Made by a program: the position numbers and the translations under genes
Shown: piece after piece, positions 22,614-35,538 of the stretch
Layout: every line of letters begins with the position of its first letter
Numbering within the stretch: the stretch's first letter is position 1
Notes under the pieces: generated by a model
The model's database searches: none
Seen by the model: the letters and a program-made list of their open reading frames with translations, nothing else
What the model was told of the DNA's origin: nothing
NCBI GenBank assembly: GCA_007644065.1
Contig: VJWN01000021.1
Location: forward strand, 536,904-600,903
Length of the DNA stretch: 64,000 nt
Direction of reading: 5' to 3'
Source of the DNA: Margaritispora aquatica
Taxonomy: Eukaryota; Ascomycota; Leotiomycetes; Helotiales; Discinellaceae

Positions 22614-25418
22614 TCAAGACCAAGAATCCGGCCCAAAATAACCCTTCTCCGGCAACTCAGTCAACAAAGCCGACTGTCCAGCATACCCATCGACACCAAC
22701 ATTAACGATATTATTGCCCCACCAATTGACCGCCACGGGATGATACTGCACAGCGAAGAAGATGATCAGACCCGAGAACGCGACAGCACCATTCAGTGCG
22801 GCAGCAAGCACGTAGTTGTACTTCTCCCACCAGGCCGTCTTGTATTTCTTGAGATAGTACATGAACCCAATGGAGAAATAGAGTCCGCTGGTGAAATATG
22901 CGAGGTTGGTGGGTGCCCACCATAGGAACCCGTTGAGGATTAAAGAGGGATGCACGTCTCTGAGCCAGGAGAGGGGTGTGAGGAGGATGGTGTTGAGGGG
23001 CTTGAATACTGCGCTGGGCAGACGAGCGCTGAGCCATGAGCGGGCGATAGCGCCGTATCGTTTACCTACCCACCAAAATATGGCGAGGAGAAAGCCGAGG
23101 AGGAAACAGTATGAGAGTGCAGGGTAGATTTGGCTGAAGATTCGCTTAGGTCCCACAGCACCCCAGATAACCGAAGAGGAAAAGTAAACCTCAGATCCAT
23201 TGGCGCAATTGAAGTTGGCGGCTTGATCCTCGGTGCAGATACCTTCGATGTCATTGTCGACGAATTGAAGGACTCCATAGCCCACGAAAGAAGTTATGAC
23301 AGCACTGAGGAGTTGGCCACGGAACATGGCACGAGGTGGAATCTTGGCATACAAGCCCATCTTCTGGTCAGAGATGTATGTGTCTGCCTGTCCATTGATG
23401 TTGTATCCAAAGGCCTTAACGAACATGAGGGCTTCAGGCCTTCCAGGTAGTGCATATCCAATAATCAATTCTGTAATAACGTTGAGGCCTTCCGTTGTAC
23501 CCGAGATGGCGTATAAGTAAGTCATGGGAACCAAGAAGACCAAATTGATGGCGAGTACGAAGAAGATGGTCCAAACTGGTGTGTTTAATTGCGGAAACTC
23601 GGTGAGCAGAATGATTGAAAATATGAAGGAGATTAAAACGATGACGAAGAACCACCAGTCTGGTACCTCAGCGTAGTTTCGCATCATGTTCGTAAATGGA
23701 TCATCGAAACCCTCGTAAACTGAAGAGGTGTCATCCAAGATGTGATAGAGGTGATGGAAACACTCTTTGACATTGCCTTTTCCAATTGAAGAACCAGCAG
23801 CTCGCAGGGAAGTAAACACTCGCTTGATTTGCGATGTACCCGCAACAGCCATGTGGCGATATGCCTTCGCAATTTCACGCCACGAATCCAGAATGATGAA
23901 GACGAACGTAAGTGGGTAGAAGGCGAAGAAAGCTCCATACACCACCAAGTTTCCAGCGCTGTAGAAAGCAGGCGAATATGCTTCAAATGCGGCTTGGTCG
24001 AGTGCACCGTTGTTCATAACTCGAGTAATGTTGTAGGAGTTTCCTGTATTATCGAAAATACCACTTGAATTTGGAGGAAGATATGCAGTCCATTTGGTGT
24101 TGGAGTAGTAGAGAGCTAGGAGAATCAATCCACCTAAGAAAGTGCCGGCATATTGCTGGACAAACGAGAAGCATGGGTAGGTCAGCGGGAATGAGTAGGT
24201 GGCAAAGACATTCCAATCTAACGAAGAGAGTGGATTGAAGCCAAGACCAAAATCACTGCCAGTGACGACAGCAAGATTGAAGTTGTTTGGAGCAATCCAG
24301 GTCATCCAGGAAAAGTAACTGAGAGCACCGAACAAAAAGTTTGGAATCCAGAAGTACACGAACATGGCAGTGAAAAAGATGAAAAAGAACTTGTATCGTG
24401 ACATGCTCCAGCCGTGGATAGTTTCCTTCTTCTCTGGGACCAGAAGGGCTCTGTTCAAAGCGAGAGTTGGTAAAATGGAAGGCCAGAATGTCTGCGTGGG
24501 GTAGACAACGAATCGACGTAGTAGACCAGCAAACCCTAAGCCCATAAGCTGAGTTGACAAGATGAGTAAAATCTTATAGGCAGGTGTGAGCCATGTGTCA
24601 TTGTAGTAGACCGTTTGAGTTTGAATGTTCCAGAAGACATATATAGATGTCAAACCAACATCCACAATTATGGTAGACAGCATTTGCTCCTTGTATGTCC
24701 ATGGGCCAGGATTAAGAGAGTGCCTCTTTCCAGCGACAGTGAAGCCCCAGTCTGGTAAGATCCATGCCAGCAGTGTACCTGAAGGATAGAGCAGGAGTTG
24801 AGCAACAGCTGATTGAAAAGTGATGGCTGGGAAGCGAGAATTGAAGAACGAATTGACGAATTGGGCGATCACGGCCCACAGATATCCAAGAAGATGGGCA
24901 CGAATAGTCTCGCAGAGAATGGTGGGATCGTCATCAGGAGTAGTAACAGCACGAACTTCCGGATAAGGAGAGAAGAACTTGTTGATAGCAGTCTCCGACT
25001 TCAGCTTGAGCTCCCACTCTTCAGTACTCTCGTCACTACTGGGGCCAGTGAGTAAAACTTCGAGCTTTTGTCGTTGAGTGGCGGCGAAGTTGTAGTCATA
25101 CTCGTCTGATACAAGAAGATGTTGTTAGTTATCGTACACTCATTTATGAATGACAAAACAAATCCGCAGAAAGCAATGGAATGGAAACATACGGTCTTTA
25201 AGAAGTGCTTCGATGTGCAAGCGACACTCCTCTACAGTGAGCGTCTCGACCTTGTCCCTAACATGTTCGATGTCGTCGATAGGTGCAATTTCCTCTTGGG
25301 TCTTTTTTTCATCGAATGTATTGGTGACATGTTCCCTTGGCATAGACTTCTCGTCTTGCATGATCTCAACATTGTGATTGTCTTCAGAGACGCCATCATA
25401 CGCCGGTAGTGAAGCCAT
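22614..25418 (-). CDS. oligopeptide transporter (OPT family)
   Basis: Two exons, 25418-25193 and 25105-22614 (GTATGT...TCAG intron, 87 bp); 905 residues. Proton-coupled plasma-membrane importer of small peptides or related compounds. A hydrophilic N-terminus of about 135 residues precedes a long series of hydrophobic helices. Family motifs include PEVRAVTTPDDDP, NPGPWTYKEQ, FNPLSSLDWN, TYPCFSFVQQYAG and WAPTNLAYFTSGLYFSIGFMYYLKKY; the C-terminus holds PVAVNWWGNN. It is the Isp4/OPT2-like branch by general appearance. Convergent with the HAD phosphatase. Confidence 0.93.
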
Positions 25419-27460
25419 GGCGACTTCTGTGTGCTTAGACGCAGTTGAGCTTCTGCCAAAAACACCTAAGATTGAAAGAAGGTTGTAGAGATATTGAGAA
25501 CAAACAGAGCGGTAGGTGCAAGTTCATGGTGATATATGTTCGCTTCTCAAGCCGCCACTTCTGATAAAGAAGGCAGACCCGCAAACCTAGACCACCACTC
25601 CATCTCCTACAACCAGCTTCCTCATACGGACATGTTTCATTAGATTCTGGACATCTTCAATACTGGTTTGACTGTATGAGGCAAATTTGGCGAGGCTGCG
25701 GATCCATGGCTAGGAATAAAGGACAATTGCGATTTTGTCATCAGATAAGGAAGTCCTACTACCGAGCAACTTACTAGCATGGAAGAAGATCGCCTTCATG
25801 CAGAAGCTTCCAAATGTTCGAGGCATATTTCTGGAAATTCCACAGTTTCCAACCAACTCAGTTATGCTTCCCTGTTCTCTCCAATGTCCACGGCGATCGT
25901 GGAAGTATACTGCCGTGCTTGTACAGAGCCCATGAGGCCCCGAAGATATTTTTTTTTTGCAATCCTGTTCAATTTTGAGATGTGCTTTCTCTGTTGTGCA
26001 TTTGATATTCGTACCCATAGAACCAAGTGTATACCCCACTACGCTCCACACAACATCCATCGGAGCTTCGTGTCCCCTGTACGAACCACGACTCCAAAGA
26101 CCGTCCACTTCCAACAACGTACAGCAATTACTACCACACACAATTGGTTCCATGACCGAGGCTGTCGTCGGTGCCGACAGCCACAGTGAATGTGTGGCAG
26201 AGATAAGCTTTCTCCAGCCGCTCTGGCAGTTGTAGCGGGAATGGTGGCGGGAACGAAGCTTCTGCATTGTGGAGATGCTTGATATGGATGGTGTGAAGGA
26301 AGATTGTGCAGATCAGAATGTGATTGGTCTGGTGTCGATGTGAAATGGAGATATTCGTCGTCCTCGTGGCTGCATTGAAACGACCTTCTCTTTATGGGCA
26401 TCCCATTGTTGGTTGGTCGCCGTAGGTTCTGTCGAAGTAGATATGATGACCGTGACAATGCTCAGTTTCCATGGTATCAAGCATTTTTCACGATTACGCA
26501 ACAAGACGAGCTTGGTGGGCATCAATATCTGGTCTAAACGGGACCAAATTGTGGTACTATTGGTTGTGTTAGTATATACAGTTCATCTACATTCGACATG
26601 GCTGCCACACTCACCCAAGATTGTTTCAACAGGGGAATTAAAAAGGCGTAGATGATAAACTACAGTCCTTTGATAATCACGATGGTCAAAAGATCTGGCG
26701 ATTGTAAGAACTTTATATCAAATGAACTTGGAGGTTGATATCCGTCGGAGTAAGCAAAGCCGACTGCAACTGAATGACTGGCTCGAGGAAACGAAAATGC
26801 GGGACCCCTAAGCTTCAGAGGAAGGTTGTTTGGAGCACAACCACCAGGCTTCAACTACCAAGGTTCTAAAGGATTAGCGAAATATTAACATATGGTAAGA
26901 AGAGATGATGACTTTCTCAATCCCATTGCGTCAATGCTTGATGGTGAAATAGCTAAAAGGTCTCGGAAATTCCGATAATTTCTTCCTACTACCGCAGGCT
27001 GATATACACGTAAAGGCCTTCTTACTTCTCTTCTTCATTTAAGCTTTTGAACTCGAATTAGTTCACTTTAAAGATACACAAATAACGAAACTAATATATA
27101 GCTATAATCTTTAAGAGCCAATACAGCAACAAGGAATGAAGTCAAAAAGCTTTCACTATTGGCTAGTCAATCCCCCACATCAGCAATTTGAACTTGATCC
27201 TCGAGAATACATGATTACAAGTAACAATTGGACAGAGATATCCAAGATATCCAACTTTCAGTAGAAATTCCGATTCGAAGATGTATGTAAGTAAGTACTT
27301 GTTAAGTCGAAGTAATCACCTCAAAATACACATTCACAAAAAAGGTAGAGTATGAAACCTAGTATAAAGCCTCAAATCACCCCATCATCACACGGGCAAA
27401 AAGCTAAGCTTCATTGTATACAAGGAGGAATGGAAAAGGTTCCAACTTCCCTCCACTTCA

Positions 27461-27512
27461 CCTCCAACTCCAACTCCAACTCCAACTTCAACTTCAACTT
27501 CAAAAACACAAT
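27461..27512. repeat. hexanucleotide repeat
   Basis: Runs of CTCCAA followed by CTTCAA units, about eight in total, in intergenic sequence. Confidence 0.85.
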
Positions 27513-28715
27513 ACCAAAACACAGCAAAAGTATCTGCTCGGACAGGACAACGATGCATCTACGACTAATTCCGTCTCAGAATCTTTTGGCTTTCAGCCGA
27601 CGTTACACTGAACTCCGATGACGAGAATATCTTTGTGGAGTATTTTATACCCTCTCTTTTCCCTGCAAGGCACGAAATTGGAAATTGGAACTGAAACTGA
27701 AACGGAATCGGAATCGAAGAAGTCGCCTAAGTGATTAAACAGTTGTTTGTATTAACCACTCAACTCAGCTCACCTCAGCTCAAATTGGATTAACGTCCAG
27801 CATTAGAGCAAGCAGCTCGCCTCCTCCCACTGTCACACACAATCTCACATCCTTCTCCATCAGTCCATCCGATTCAACCTTTCCTTTGAGCCATGAGCCA
27901 AATATCACTTATCAGCTACACAATGTTTGTAAAGATTTGTAAAGTATTCTGAAAAGCTTGCCGGCGAAGTCACAAAGCCAAACTGATTTAAACTTAGACT
28001 ACGAGTCAGCACCTAGCACTGAGCAATCCACGCGCTTAGAGTACCAAGCCGTACGAGATAGGTATATAAACCCCTCTCCCTCTCTCCTACTCCCCCTCCC
28101 CTCTATTCCCAGCATCCCCCTCACCCACTAATCAAGCTCGTGGAGCAAGGAGCAACGCCATGCCATGTCCACCATACCCAAGCCTTGATTCAGCATCCAA
28201 TTACTAAACTCTTTCAGAAAGAATGAGCAAAATCTAGATGTTCGCGTGTTCGCATGTTCGTCGAAACGGCATAGCCGTGGTTGAAAAACAAATCGACGAT
28301 AGTGTTCTAACATCACAACACCCCCTCCCTCCCTCCCTGCGGACATGGCCGCGCTTACAACCAAGCAACAAGTACCTCAATCAACAGCATTGACTACCTA
28401 CCTACCTAGATCGACGAAGGCGAAAGCGAAGATATGAGAACAAAAGAGAGTAAAACACATAGAAAAGAGAGTAAAACGCATACATACATATATACACGAG
28501 ACAAAGATCTACTAAATCAATTACACGATAAGATCGATCACTACTCTCTTTCCTCAAGACATCCTCCCACCCACCTACCTACCTACCCACCCACTGGCAG
28601 AGCAAAAGCGGATTTGGATGAGGGTTTAGGTAGGTACGCGAAGTGTGTTCGTGGAACAACTCCTGTAGCGCCTTTCGTCGCCGTTGCTGGTTGCGAGGTG
28701 GATGTGTATCGAGGT

Positions 28716-28722
28716 GCATACA

Positions 28723-28753
<31 letters not shown>
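28716..28753. repeat. (ACAT)n microsatellite
   Basis: About nine tandem ACAT/CATA units. Confidence 0.9.
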
Positions 28754-28754
<1 letters not shown>

Positions 28755-28917
28755 GCCCTTCCGCCTCGTGGTGTCTGTTACAGAAATTTGGAAACTGAAA
28801 CTAGATATAGCGTATATCATGCATGAGATTGAGTGTGGATGAGGACAATCCGACAGGGAAAAGGGTGGAATTGCTTGATATTTTGGTAAACACAACACAA
28901 CAGTTAACTCTAAAGAA

Positions 28918-30448
28918 TTAACCACCCCTCAGCCTCTGCAACAGCAGCACCTCGTGCTTTGTAACAAAAACACCCTTATTCTCCTGACCCGTACCCAATC
29001 CACCCTCCTCGTGGCCCGCGAGCCCACCCTCCAATGCATCGACCAGATCCCTGACCTTTGCGCCCTCCCACTCACCGGTTTGGTTCGACCAGAAGACGCG
29101 CTTGATGCCTACGCCGTGCATGGCTGTCACGCAGCGGTAACAGGGTCTCGAGGCACGGATCTCGGGATTGTGGGAAAGTTTTGGGATTTGGGTGATGGGT
29201 GGAGAGGAGGAAGAAGAGCGTGAGAGAGAGGAGAGCTCGTCGTAGAGGGATTGTGGTGGTGATGAGGACAGTGATGCTGCGGTGGTAGCTGGTGAGGTAC
29301 TTGATGGTATTTCTGGGGCTGCGATTTTGGGTGGGGGTGTGTTGTTGAAGCTCCCGAGGCGGACGACATACAGATCTGAGCCCTTGAGGCGTAGATCTTT
29401 GGTGCGTGCTGTGACGTTTGACTTGGAGTTCAGGGACTTATTCTTGGTGAGTAAGATCTGTTGTCGGATAGGTGGTGGACCTGGAGGCTGCTTTTTGGAA
29501 CACTATAAAAGGGTTAGCGAAATAGGTGATAAAGAACCGAAGATATTGACCTTAGGCTTATTGCTATCTGAATTCATGTTACCATCATTGAAACGTGAAG
29601 ATTGTACTCCTTTGAGACTATTCTTGGGCTTGGAAAGAGGCTCTGTGCCACGCTTATGTTGATAGTGAGATTGGTAGTCGTACTGAGACCCGTACTGATA
29701 CCCTTCCTCGTTCTTCTTCAGTTGTTGCTGTTTCTTTGAATTCTTCATGATCTCCTTCCCCTCCTTCACATAGAACGCACTGCTTGGCTCCTTGGACAGC
29801 TCGTTGTCTTTGCGGGAACACGAAACCTGGTTGAGATGAATTTGGTTCAAAACGCGACTTTTGAATAGAGCACTTGCAACCTTGGGCCTTGCCAGTGCTG
29901 GTGATGCCAGTGCCTGGGAGGGCTGCCTCCGTGAGGACTGCTTCCGCGTACGCTTTGAGGCCGCGAGCTCTGGCTTTCCTGCGTTTAGAATCACCCGGTA
30001 ACCCGAAGGACGGTTTTTGCAAGCACTTGGTTGCCCGGGCCGAGGTCTGAGAAGACAGGGTGCCAGATGAGAGGGAGAGAGCGGAGTGGATGGCCATCAT
30101 CTCGGAGTGCATGGACAGAGGTCCATTTGCACCATGGCCGCAGCCCATGGTCTCGAATGGCGTAAAGGTGCTTTCGTCCTGCTGACTATCCGGCTTAGGA
30201 TTACAATTCGGCTTTGGCTTGGACTTCAGACGCTGTTTCAGTTCGGCTATGGCTGGACCATCCAAAGTGCTAGATGGCAAGACACCAGTCTTCAAGGCTC
30301 CGCCATCATAGCCAGGACGGTAGCAGTTGTAGCCTTGACCAATGACCTTGCCACCACGAACGATGATCGAACCGTGGCGATAGTGAAGTGGCGAGAGCTC
30401 GGCTTGGGCGAGGCAAAGAGAAAGATACGTGTCGTTGCGTGGAGACAT
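28918..30448 (-). CDS. cytidine/deoxycytidylate deaminase-like zinc protein with long inserts
   Basis: The gene starts at 30448 (MSPRNDTYLSLCLAQAELSP) and stops at 28918. The first part has HYRHGSIIVRGGKVIGQGYN and the first zinc motif MHSEMMAIHSAL (His114 and Glu116 of an H-x-E). The second zinc motif, RPCYRCVTAMHGVGIKRVFWSN, is near the C-terminus. About 300 low-complexity residues (Ser, Lys, Gln, Asn, Pro) separate the two halves. One intron, GTCAAT...ATAG, joins SDSNKPK to CSKKQPPG at about 29552-29504. Another change of frame must occur between about 30010 and 29650; a single intron of length 3n+1 would do it, but I could not fix its borders (one candidate starts GTGATT near 29994). Family members deaminate free cytosine nucleotides or tRNA; which applies here is unknown. 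Confidence 0.78.
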
Positions 30449-30949
30449 TTTGATGGTTCTTGAGTTTGGATATGCTGGTGGCGGATCAAAGGTGGTTTTG
30501 AGTCTGAAAGTTTGGACTTGAAAAGGGGACGAAGTGGTTGTGACCCGGGAGTCTTAAAAAGAACTTGATTTTCTGAAAGCTTCTAAGTGCGAGATCGTGA
30601 ATTGGGCAGTGGACTTGTTGATGTTCAAAATAAGGTAGCATTGCGACTTTCCGTTGGAGTCACCTCTATGAATCACGAAGTCACGTTATGTGGCTAGCGC
30701 TCTTACGTGAACAGGCAAGTGCTAGGTACCTACCTACTCAATCATGAGCTTTTTGAAGTAGAAACAAAACTACCGTCTTAGCTAGGACTGTGTGTCAAAG
30801 GAATCCTATTCATACCCATAAGTCTATCTTACATTTTAGACTTTTTGAGGAAACGCCATATGCGATCATGCCCTCATGATTAAGCACCCATCCCTCCCAT
30901 ACGCCGAATATAGTTTTACAATCATTACAAGTTACTAATAGTCAACCAT
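30449..30949. other. intergenic
   Basis: Promoter of the deaminase gene (minus) and 3' flank of the Rsc7-like gene (minus). No gene seen. Confidence 0.6.
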
Positions 30950-32684
30950 CTACACCACACCCTTATCAATGGCTGGAAGTCTTCTGAGGGTGTTCTCGCT
31001 TTCGGTGGTCCATCTGTTCTTCCACTCCTTCTCCTTTTGCAAAGCCTTCTCAAAAGCCGCCAGACAATCTGGAGGTAATTCCGCTCTGATATCGTCCGAG
31101 ACACTGGAAAGGCCGTTGAAGCCGAGATCATGTGCGTCACCGTCTGGTCCTGGAACGCCTAGATTTGACGCAGGGGCAGACTCGTAGACTGTATCCACGA
31201 TCATGAAGTTTTTTGAGTATACTGGGTCGACTGGCGAGAATATTGTTGACTCGTTGTGCTTGGTCTGACCGTTCACCGAGGCCTTGGTGTTTTGGTGTTC
31301 ACTATCATCAATCTGTACCCACCGAGCATGTGTAGGTTGCATGGATTTTGGGTATTGCATGACATTTGTATGTGGATCGTAAATACCATTCAAGGTGGTT
31401 TTCCGAATGGCACCAATGGCAGCATTGAAGCGTCTGGGTAATGTTAGCGTGTGTTTAACCGAACTATGTGTAATTTTTGCCCGTCCTTTAGGACTTTCAA
31501 ATTTCACCATAAGAGCTTCATGTGAAAGGTAAAATGTACTGAGAGAACTGGGCGAGAGATGTATACGTACGCTGCCTCCCGAGCATGCTCTAACATCCAA
31601 TTGATATCATTCACTGCTACCCGTCGCTTTTTGCTGTCTGCAACCTTGCCCTGCTGCACAGGCACAGTTGGTACTCCAGAGTGATAGACAGAACTAGCTC
31701 CGTGCCATGCGACATATTGATTCTTGTTGTACTCCTCGCCAGGTTTGATGATATCGTTAGGGTCTGCAATCGTGCCTTCTACAACACCATCCGCCTTCAA
31801 TTTTGCAACTTCGTAATCATCGATAATTCTCCTGCCGCCAATGATAATCTGTGCACCAAATTCGCGGAACACTGAGCGGGCTGTGACAATACCAATGGCT
31901 CGACCTTTGTAGGAATGAGGGATAAGCTCGCGGTCAATCAGATCTCGCTTCTCATCCTCGTCGATGATGATTTTGTAAAGACGCTTGTGCTTGGTGAAGA
32001 AGAGGTAACTATCTCGGAAACCCACACAACGAGCAGGTTCAGTCGACAGCATGTAGAGTCTGTTTTCCCGACCGAGGATTGTGAATGTTCGACATCGATA
32101 TCCTCGTCCACCCTGGAGGTAGCCCATCTTATCAACCTTGGTTTCTCCTTCAGCATCTTCAGGCAATTCCACTTCATCGTTGATGACATCCATCATGTTT
32201 CCCTCCTTGTCGACTGGCTGTTGTGTAACGTGCGATGGTCCACCACGTCTTGCCCATCGTCCTCCACCTCGACCCAGTCCACCTCCTCTGCCCCGACCTC
32301 TCCTCGCAGGTGTACTATTTTCCGAAGCATTGTTATCACCATCGTCCTTATCCCAATCGGCAGGTCGATTCTTTGGTGGTCTACCTAACCTCTTCTTGCG
32401 AACGACAGGTTCTGGAGGGGGTGATGCGGCAACGGATCCGGCCTCTGAGTCTGGGGTGGGCGTGTTATCCTCGTCCTGGCCATCTTCATCGTGGTCACTT
32501 CCCGCGTCAGACGCTGGAGCATCCATCATCTGCTCATCCTCGCCATCGTCGAAAGCCTGTGGGGTATTTTCTAAAATTTGATCGTTAGCAAAGGGATCTG
32601 ATGCGCCGGAGGTTGTATGTAGACAAGCTTACTCAATGCAGCAGCAGCGTTTTTTGCTGCGGCTCTTCCTGGTCTTCTTCCCAT
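30950..32684 (-). CDS. chromatin-remodelling complex subunit, Rsc7/Swp82 family
   Basis: Three exons: 32684-32633, 32570-31571 and 31433-30950; 511 residues. The first exon is short (MGRRPGRAAAKNAAAAL). An acidic, disordered region follows with an AT-hook-like KKRLGRPPKNRP and an RGRGRGGGLGRGGGR stretch. The conserved domain runs from about residue 150: GRGYRCRTFTILGRENRLYMLSTEPARC, RDSYLFFTKHKRLYKI, DLIDRELIPHSYKGRAI and FREFGAQIIIGGRR. This matches the Npl6/Rsc7 and Swp82 family of RSC and SWI/SNF complexes, which slide or evict nucleosomes; I cannot say which complex it joins. Introns GTAAGC...TTAG and GTACGT...CCAG both keep frame. Confidence 0.9.
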
Positions 32685-34405
32685 ATTTGTGAGTTGAAAT
32701 AAACCCAATTAATTGGTGGTGATGGAGTTTTCGTTATGCTATGTTGAGACTGGTGGTCGCGATTTGGAGACGCGATGCGAATGTTGGATGCCGCGAAAGA
32801 CTTGGCAATTGTTATGCCTCAGAAGTCTAATGCCTGAGGCAGCAAATTCGCGGCCCGTATACACCCGACCCGTGCCTTGCTGTGGGTGATTAGTCAGCTT
32901 GAACGGCTTGACGCTTTAGATGCTTCGTTCGACCAAGTGCATTAATCGTATCATCAGAATTTTTATTCTTCTACTATTTTTAAATGCTGTAGCTGACTTG
33001 ATAGAATCCGAACCACCACCTGATCATCGTTGAAAAGGCCATCTCAATTCTCTCTCTTCCTACGATCCAACCACACTTTGCCCGGAAAAATCATTTCCCA
33101 GTCACTCGACAATATCACTCTATTTTACCTGTTAAGGTAAAAGAAAAGCAACGTCTCTTTCGTCCACAAGCAGCGGTGAGGAAGGATATGTATTGGAATT
33201 GTGCATACTTTGGCCACACGTCGTATTCCAATAGCCATTGGTGTCACCATACAGTATGGAAGCAGCTATGAAAGAGGCGTCGTTGCATTTGACATGTGGA
33301 TAGATGGGGCTGAAGTGCAGGTCTGATGTGATATTGGCCCGATTTCTCAGCTTTGGATATACGTTTGAGATATGTGAGATATGTGAGCTGCGTGAGCTGT
33401 ATGCGCTGTGTGACCTACTAAGGCGGGCCAACCCTCAGCCATAAATAGAGTTCCGGATACGTGGTGAAACCTATCATGGCATGTCTGTTGTGAACTGGTG
33501 AGCCCGTGAGCTTGTGAGCTTGTAAGAGTTGAGGATGGTGGTGGTGGTGGTGCAAGGTATCGTCCACGAATGACGTCGATGTCTGGTCTTCCTCTTGTGC
33601 TTCAGAAGCCCAGGTGAACTTGGTCAAGATCCCACCAAGTGATACAAGGTTTTTTGTTGAACATGGCTATCGTGTGGTTCGTGTGGTGGCTATCGTACTC
33701 CGTATAGCTAGCTAGCTAGCTACTGTTTTGTTTTGCTTGGTATTGGGGATATTGAACTGGGCTGGACTGGATAGTTATCAGCTTACACGAAGACTAGATT
33801 TGACATCAAGGTATGGAATAGCTACCTACCTATGGTAAGGTATGGTAAGGTTTGTCCAGCTCGTATAGAATAAACAGGTTTGAGTTTGAATGATGGATTA
33901 GTGTCTGTAAGGTATCTATCTACTGTGCTCGCTACTTCAACTCCGTATCATTGCATCATACCTTACCTTATGGAGAGAGAGAGTGAGAGAGGGAGATATT
34001 GGAAGAAGCAGAGGCAAAGACACAGCCATCACGAAGCCGGAAATATCTTCTGATTCATTGATCCCACCACTTTTGCCTTGACCATATCGTATCTGGCCCT
34101 GGACCTGGACCTCCTGGACCTCCTGGACCTCACCTCGCATCATCTTGTTTCTCAGCACAGTCAACAATCTCACCTCTATGGTCATGGTCAGCTCAACTAA
34201 CCCCCAATCCCTCCCATCAAAGGATAAACTCCGATTTCCCCTCCAACAAATGAACAATAAACATATATCTCTTATTTATTGTTCTCTATACAACTCCTCA
34301 AATCACCTCTTGGTGCTTGATGCCTTACATCCGATTGTGAGCATTTTGGGAGCCCAAAGATCCTTTAAACTTCCATTATTACCCGTAACTCACTCACACT
34401 ACTCA

Positions 34406-34449
34406 TACTCACCCTCACTCACCCTCACTCACCCTCACTCACCCTCACA
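34406..34449. repeat. 10-bp tandem repeat
   Basis: Four near-perfect copies of ACCCTCACTC. Confidence 0.85.
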
Positions 34450-35000
34450 CCTTTGGAACCACATCCCGTTGATACGCGCGGGAAGAGAGCTCACCGACTA
34501 AAAGCAGTTTGTTGTCGAGCGACGCTACGCTACCAACGTACCTACCTACCTACCTACCTTACATACGCTACTTTTTATCATTCTTCCATAATAACCAATC
34601 CGCAGCTATTCCCAGAATTTCCGGATTCCGCGCTGTCGTTCATTCCTATCCAGTCGCCTCCACGAGTCAAGATTGTTTTGCCTGAGCTCGGCGGCCCTAA
34701 AAAAGATTAAAACCGATTATTCGATTGGGACCATTTTTGCCATCATTCCATCCATCGCAGCCCTGTCCTAACTTGTCCTGGACCTATCCTGACTGGTTCT
34801 GTCCTGGTTTCTGGTTTCTGCCTCTCAAGGTCTCCGCTTCCCGGCGGGGGCGTTGCAAGATCAAGCGAGGCTTTTGAGGCCCCTTGCCCAGCGCACAGCA
34901 CCAGCACCAGCACCAGTATCAGCACCACTGCCTGCGAGTGAGCTGCACCTGCCAAAATACCTGGGACGGTCCCTATCCTTACCCTACCTAGGTACGGCTT

Positions 35001-35100
35001 GCGGTTCTGCGGTTCTGCGGTTCTACGGTTCTACGGTCCCAACTTTACTTTTACGTCTTGTCTACCATACCATACCTTACCATACCTTACCATACCTTAC
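35001..35100. repeat. two adjacent short tandem arrays
   Basis: Four copies of a 9-bp CGGTTCT(G/A)C unit at 35001-35036, then about four copies of a 10-bp TACCATACCT unit at 35064-35100. Confidence 0.8.
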
Positions 35101-35478
35101 CCCCAAAGGAACCTCAAGGTACCTTCCCGATTCTTTCCTTTATTTTCCTTCCCACTTTCAATCCTTCACTTCCACTCCCGACTTTCTCCAAACCCAAAGA
35201 AAACAATAGATTCATCTGCATCGAATGCATTCAATCTTCATTCCCTCGATCTGCTGTAGTATATCTACAACGCTTTGCCACCAGCGTGCCTCGACGATTA
35301 TTCAGCTGATGTGAATCACCAAAGTACCTTGGCCGAACACACTAGTTCGTGGAGTCTTCCTCGCAGAACTCACACGCAAAGAACACAACCCCATCCTCGA
35401 TTACCTCGACCTCCACACTCCCATTACTTCGACGCAATAGGGAATAATACTGGCGTCCTCGGCAGAGAGAAGTTCGCC

Positions 35479-35538
35479 ATGGCAGGATTCGATGGAGACT
35501 TGCTGAAGCAAGCAACTCAAGCTATGATGGCAAGGTGA
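35479..35538 (+). other. short upstream ORF or alternative first exon of the kinase gene
   Basis: ATG in a GTTCGCCATGGC context followed by 19 codons (MAGFDGDLLKQATQAMMAR) and TGA. The last codons overlap a good donor, CAAG/GTGAGA at 35535, so it could be either a translated uORF or a coding exon spliced downstream. It lies 557 bp before the kinase start used here. Confidence 0.45.

Larger units (their letters stand above)
25419..28917. other. 3.5-kb region without a confident gene
   Basis: Promoter of the OPT gene on the left. Minus-strand frames at about 25710-26525 are long (185 and 139 codons) but overlap each other, have poor composition and show no domain I recognise; they may be a decayed gene. 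26860-27330 is AT-rich. From 27350 onward the sequence is simple-repeat rich (hexamers at 27461-27512, TACC at 28393-28408, ACAT at 28716-28753). A TATA-like GTATATAAACCCC lies at about 28062, so an unrecognised transcript cannot be excluded. Confidence 0.4.

Noticed and set aside
28434..28826. 130-codon plus-strand frame
   Set aside because: Built on microsatellite sequence (TACC and ACAT units).
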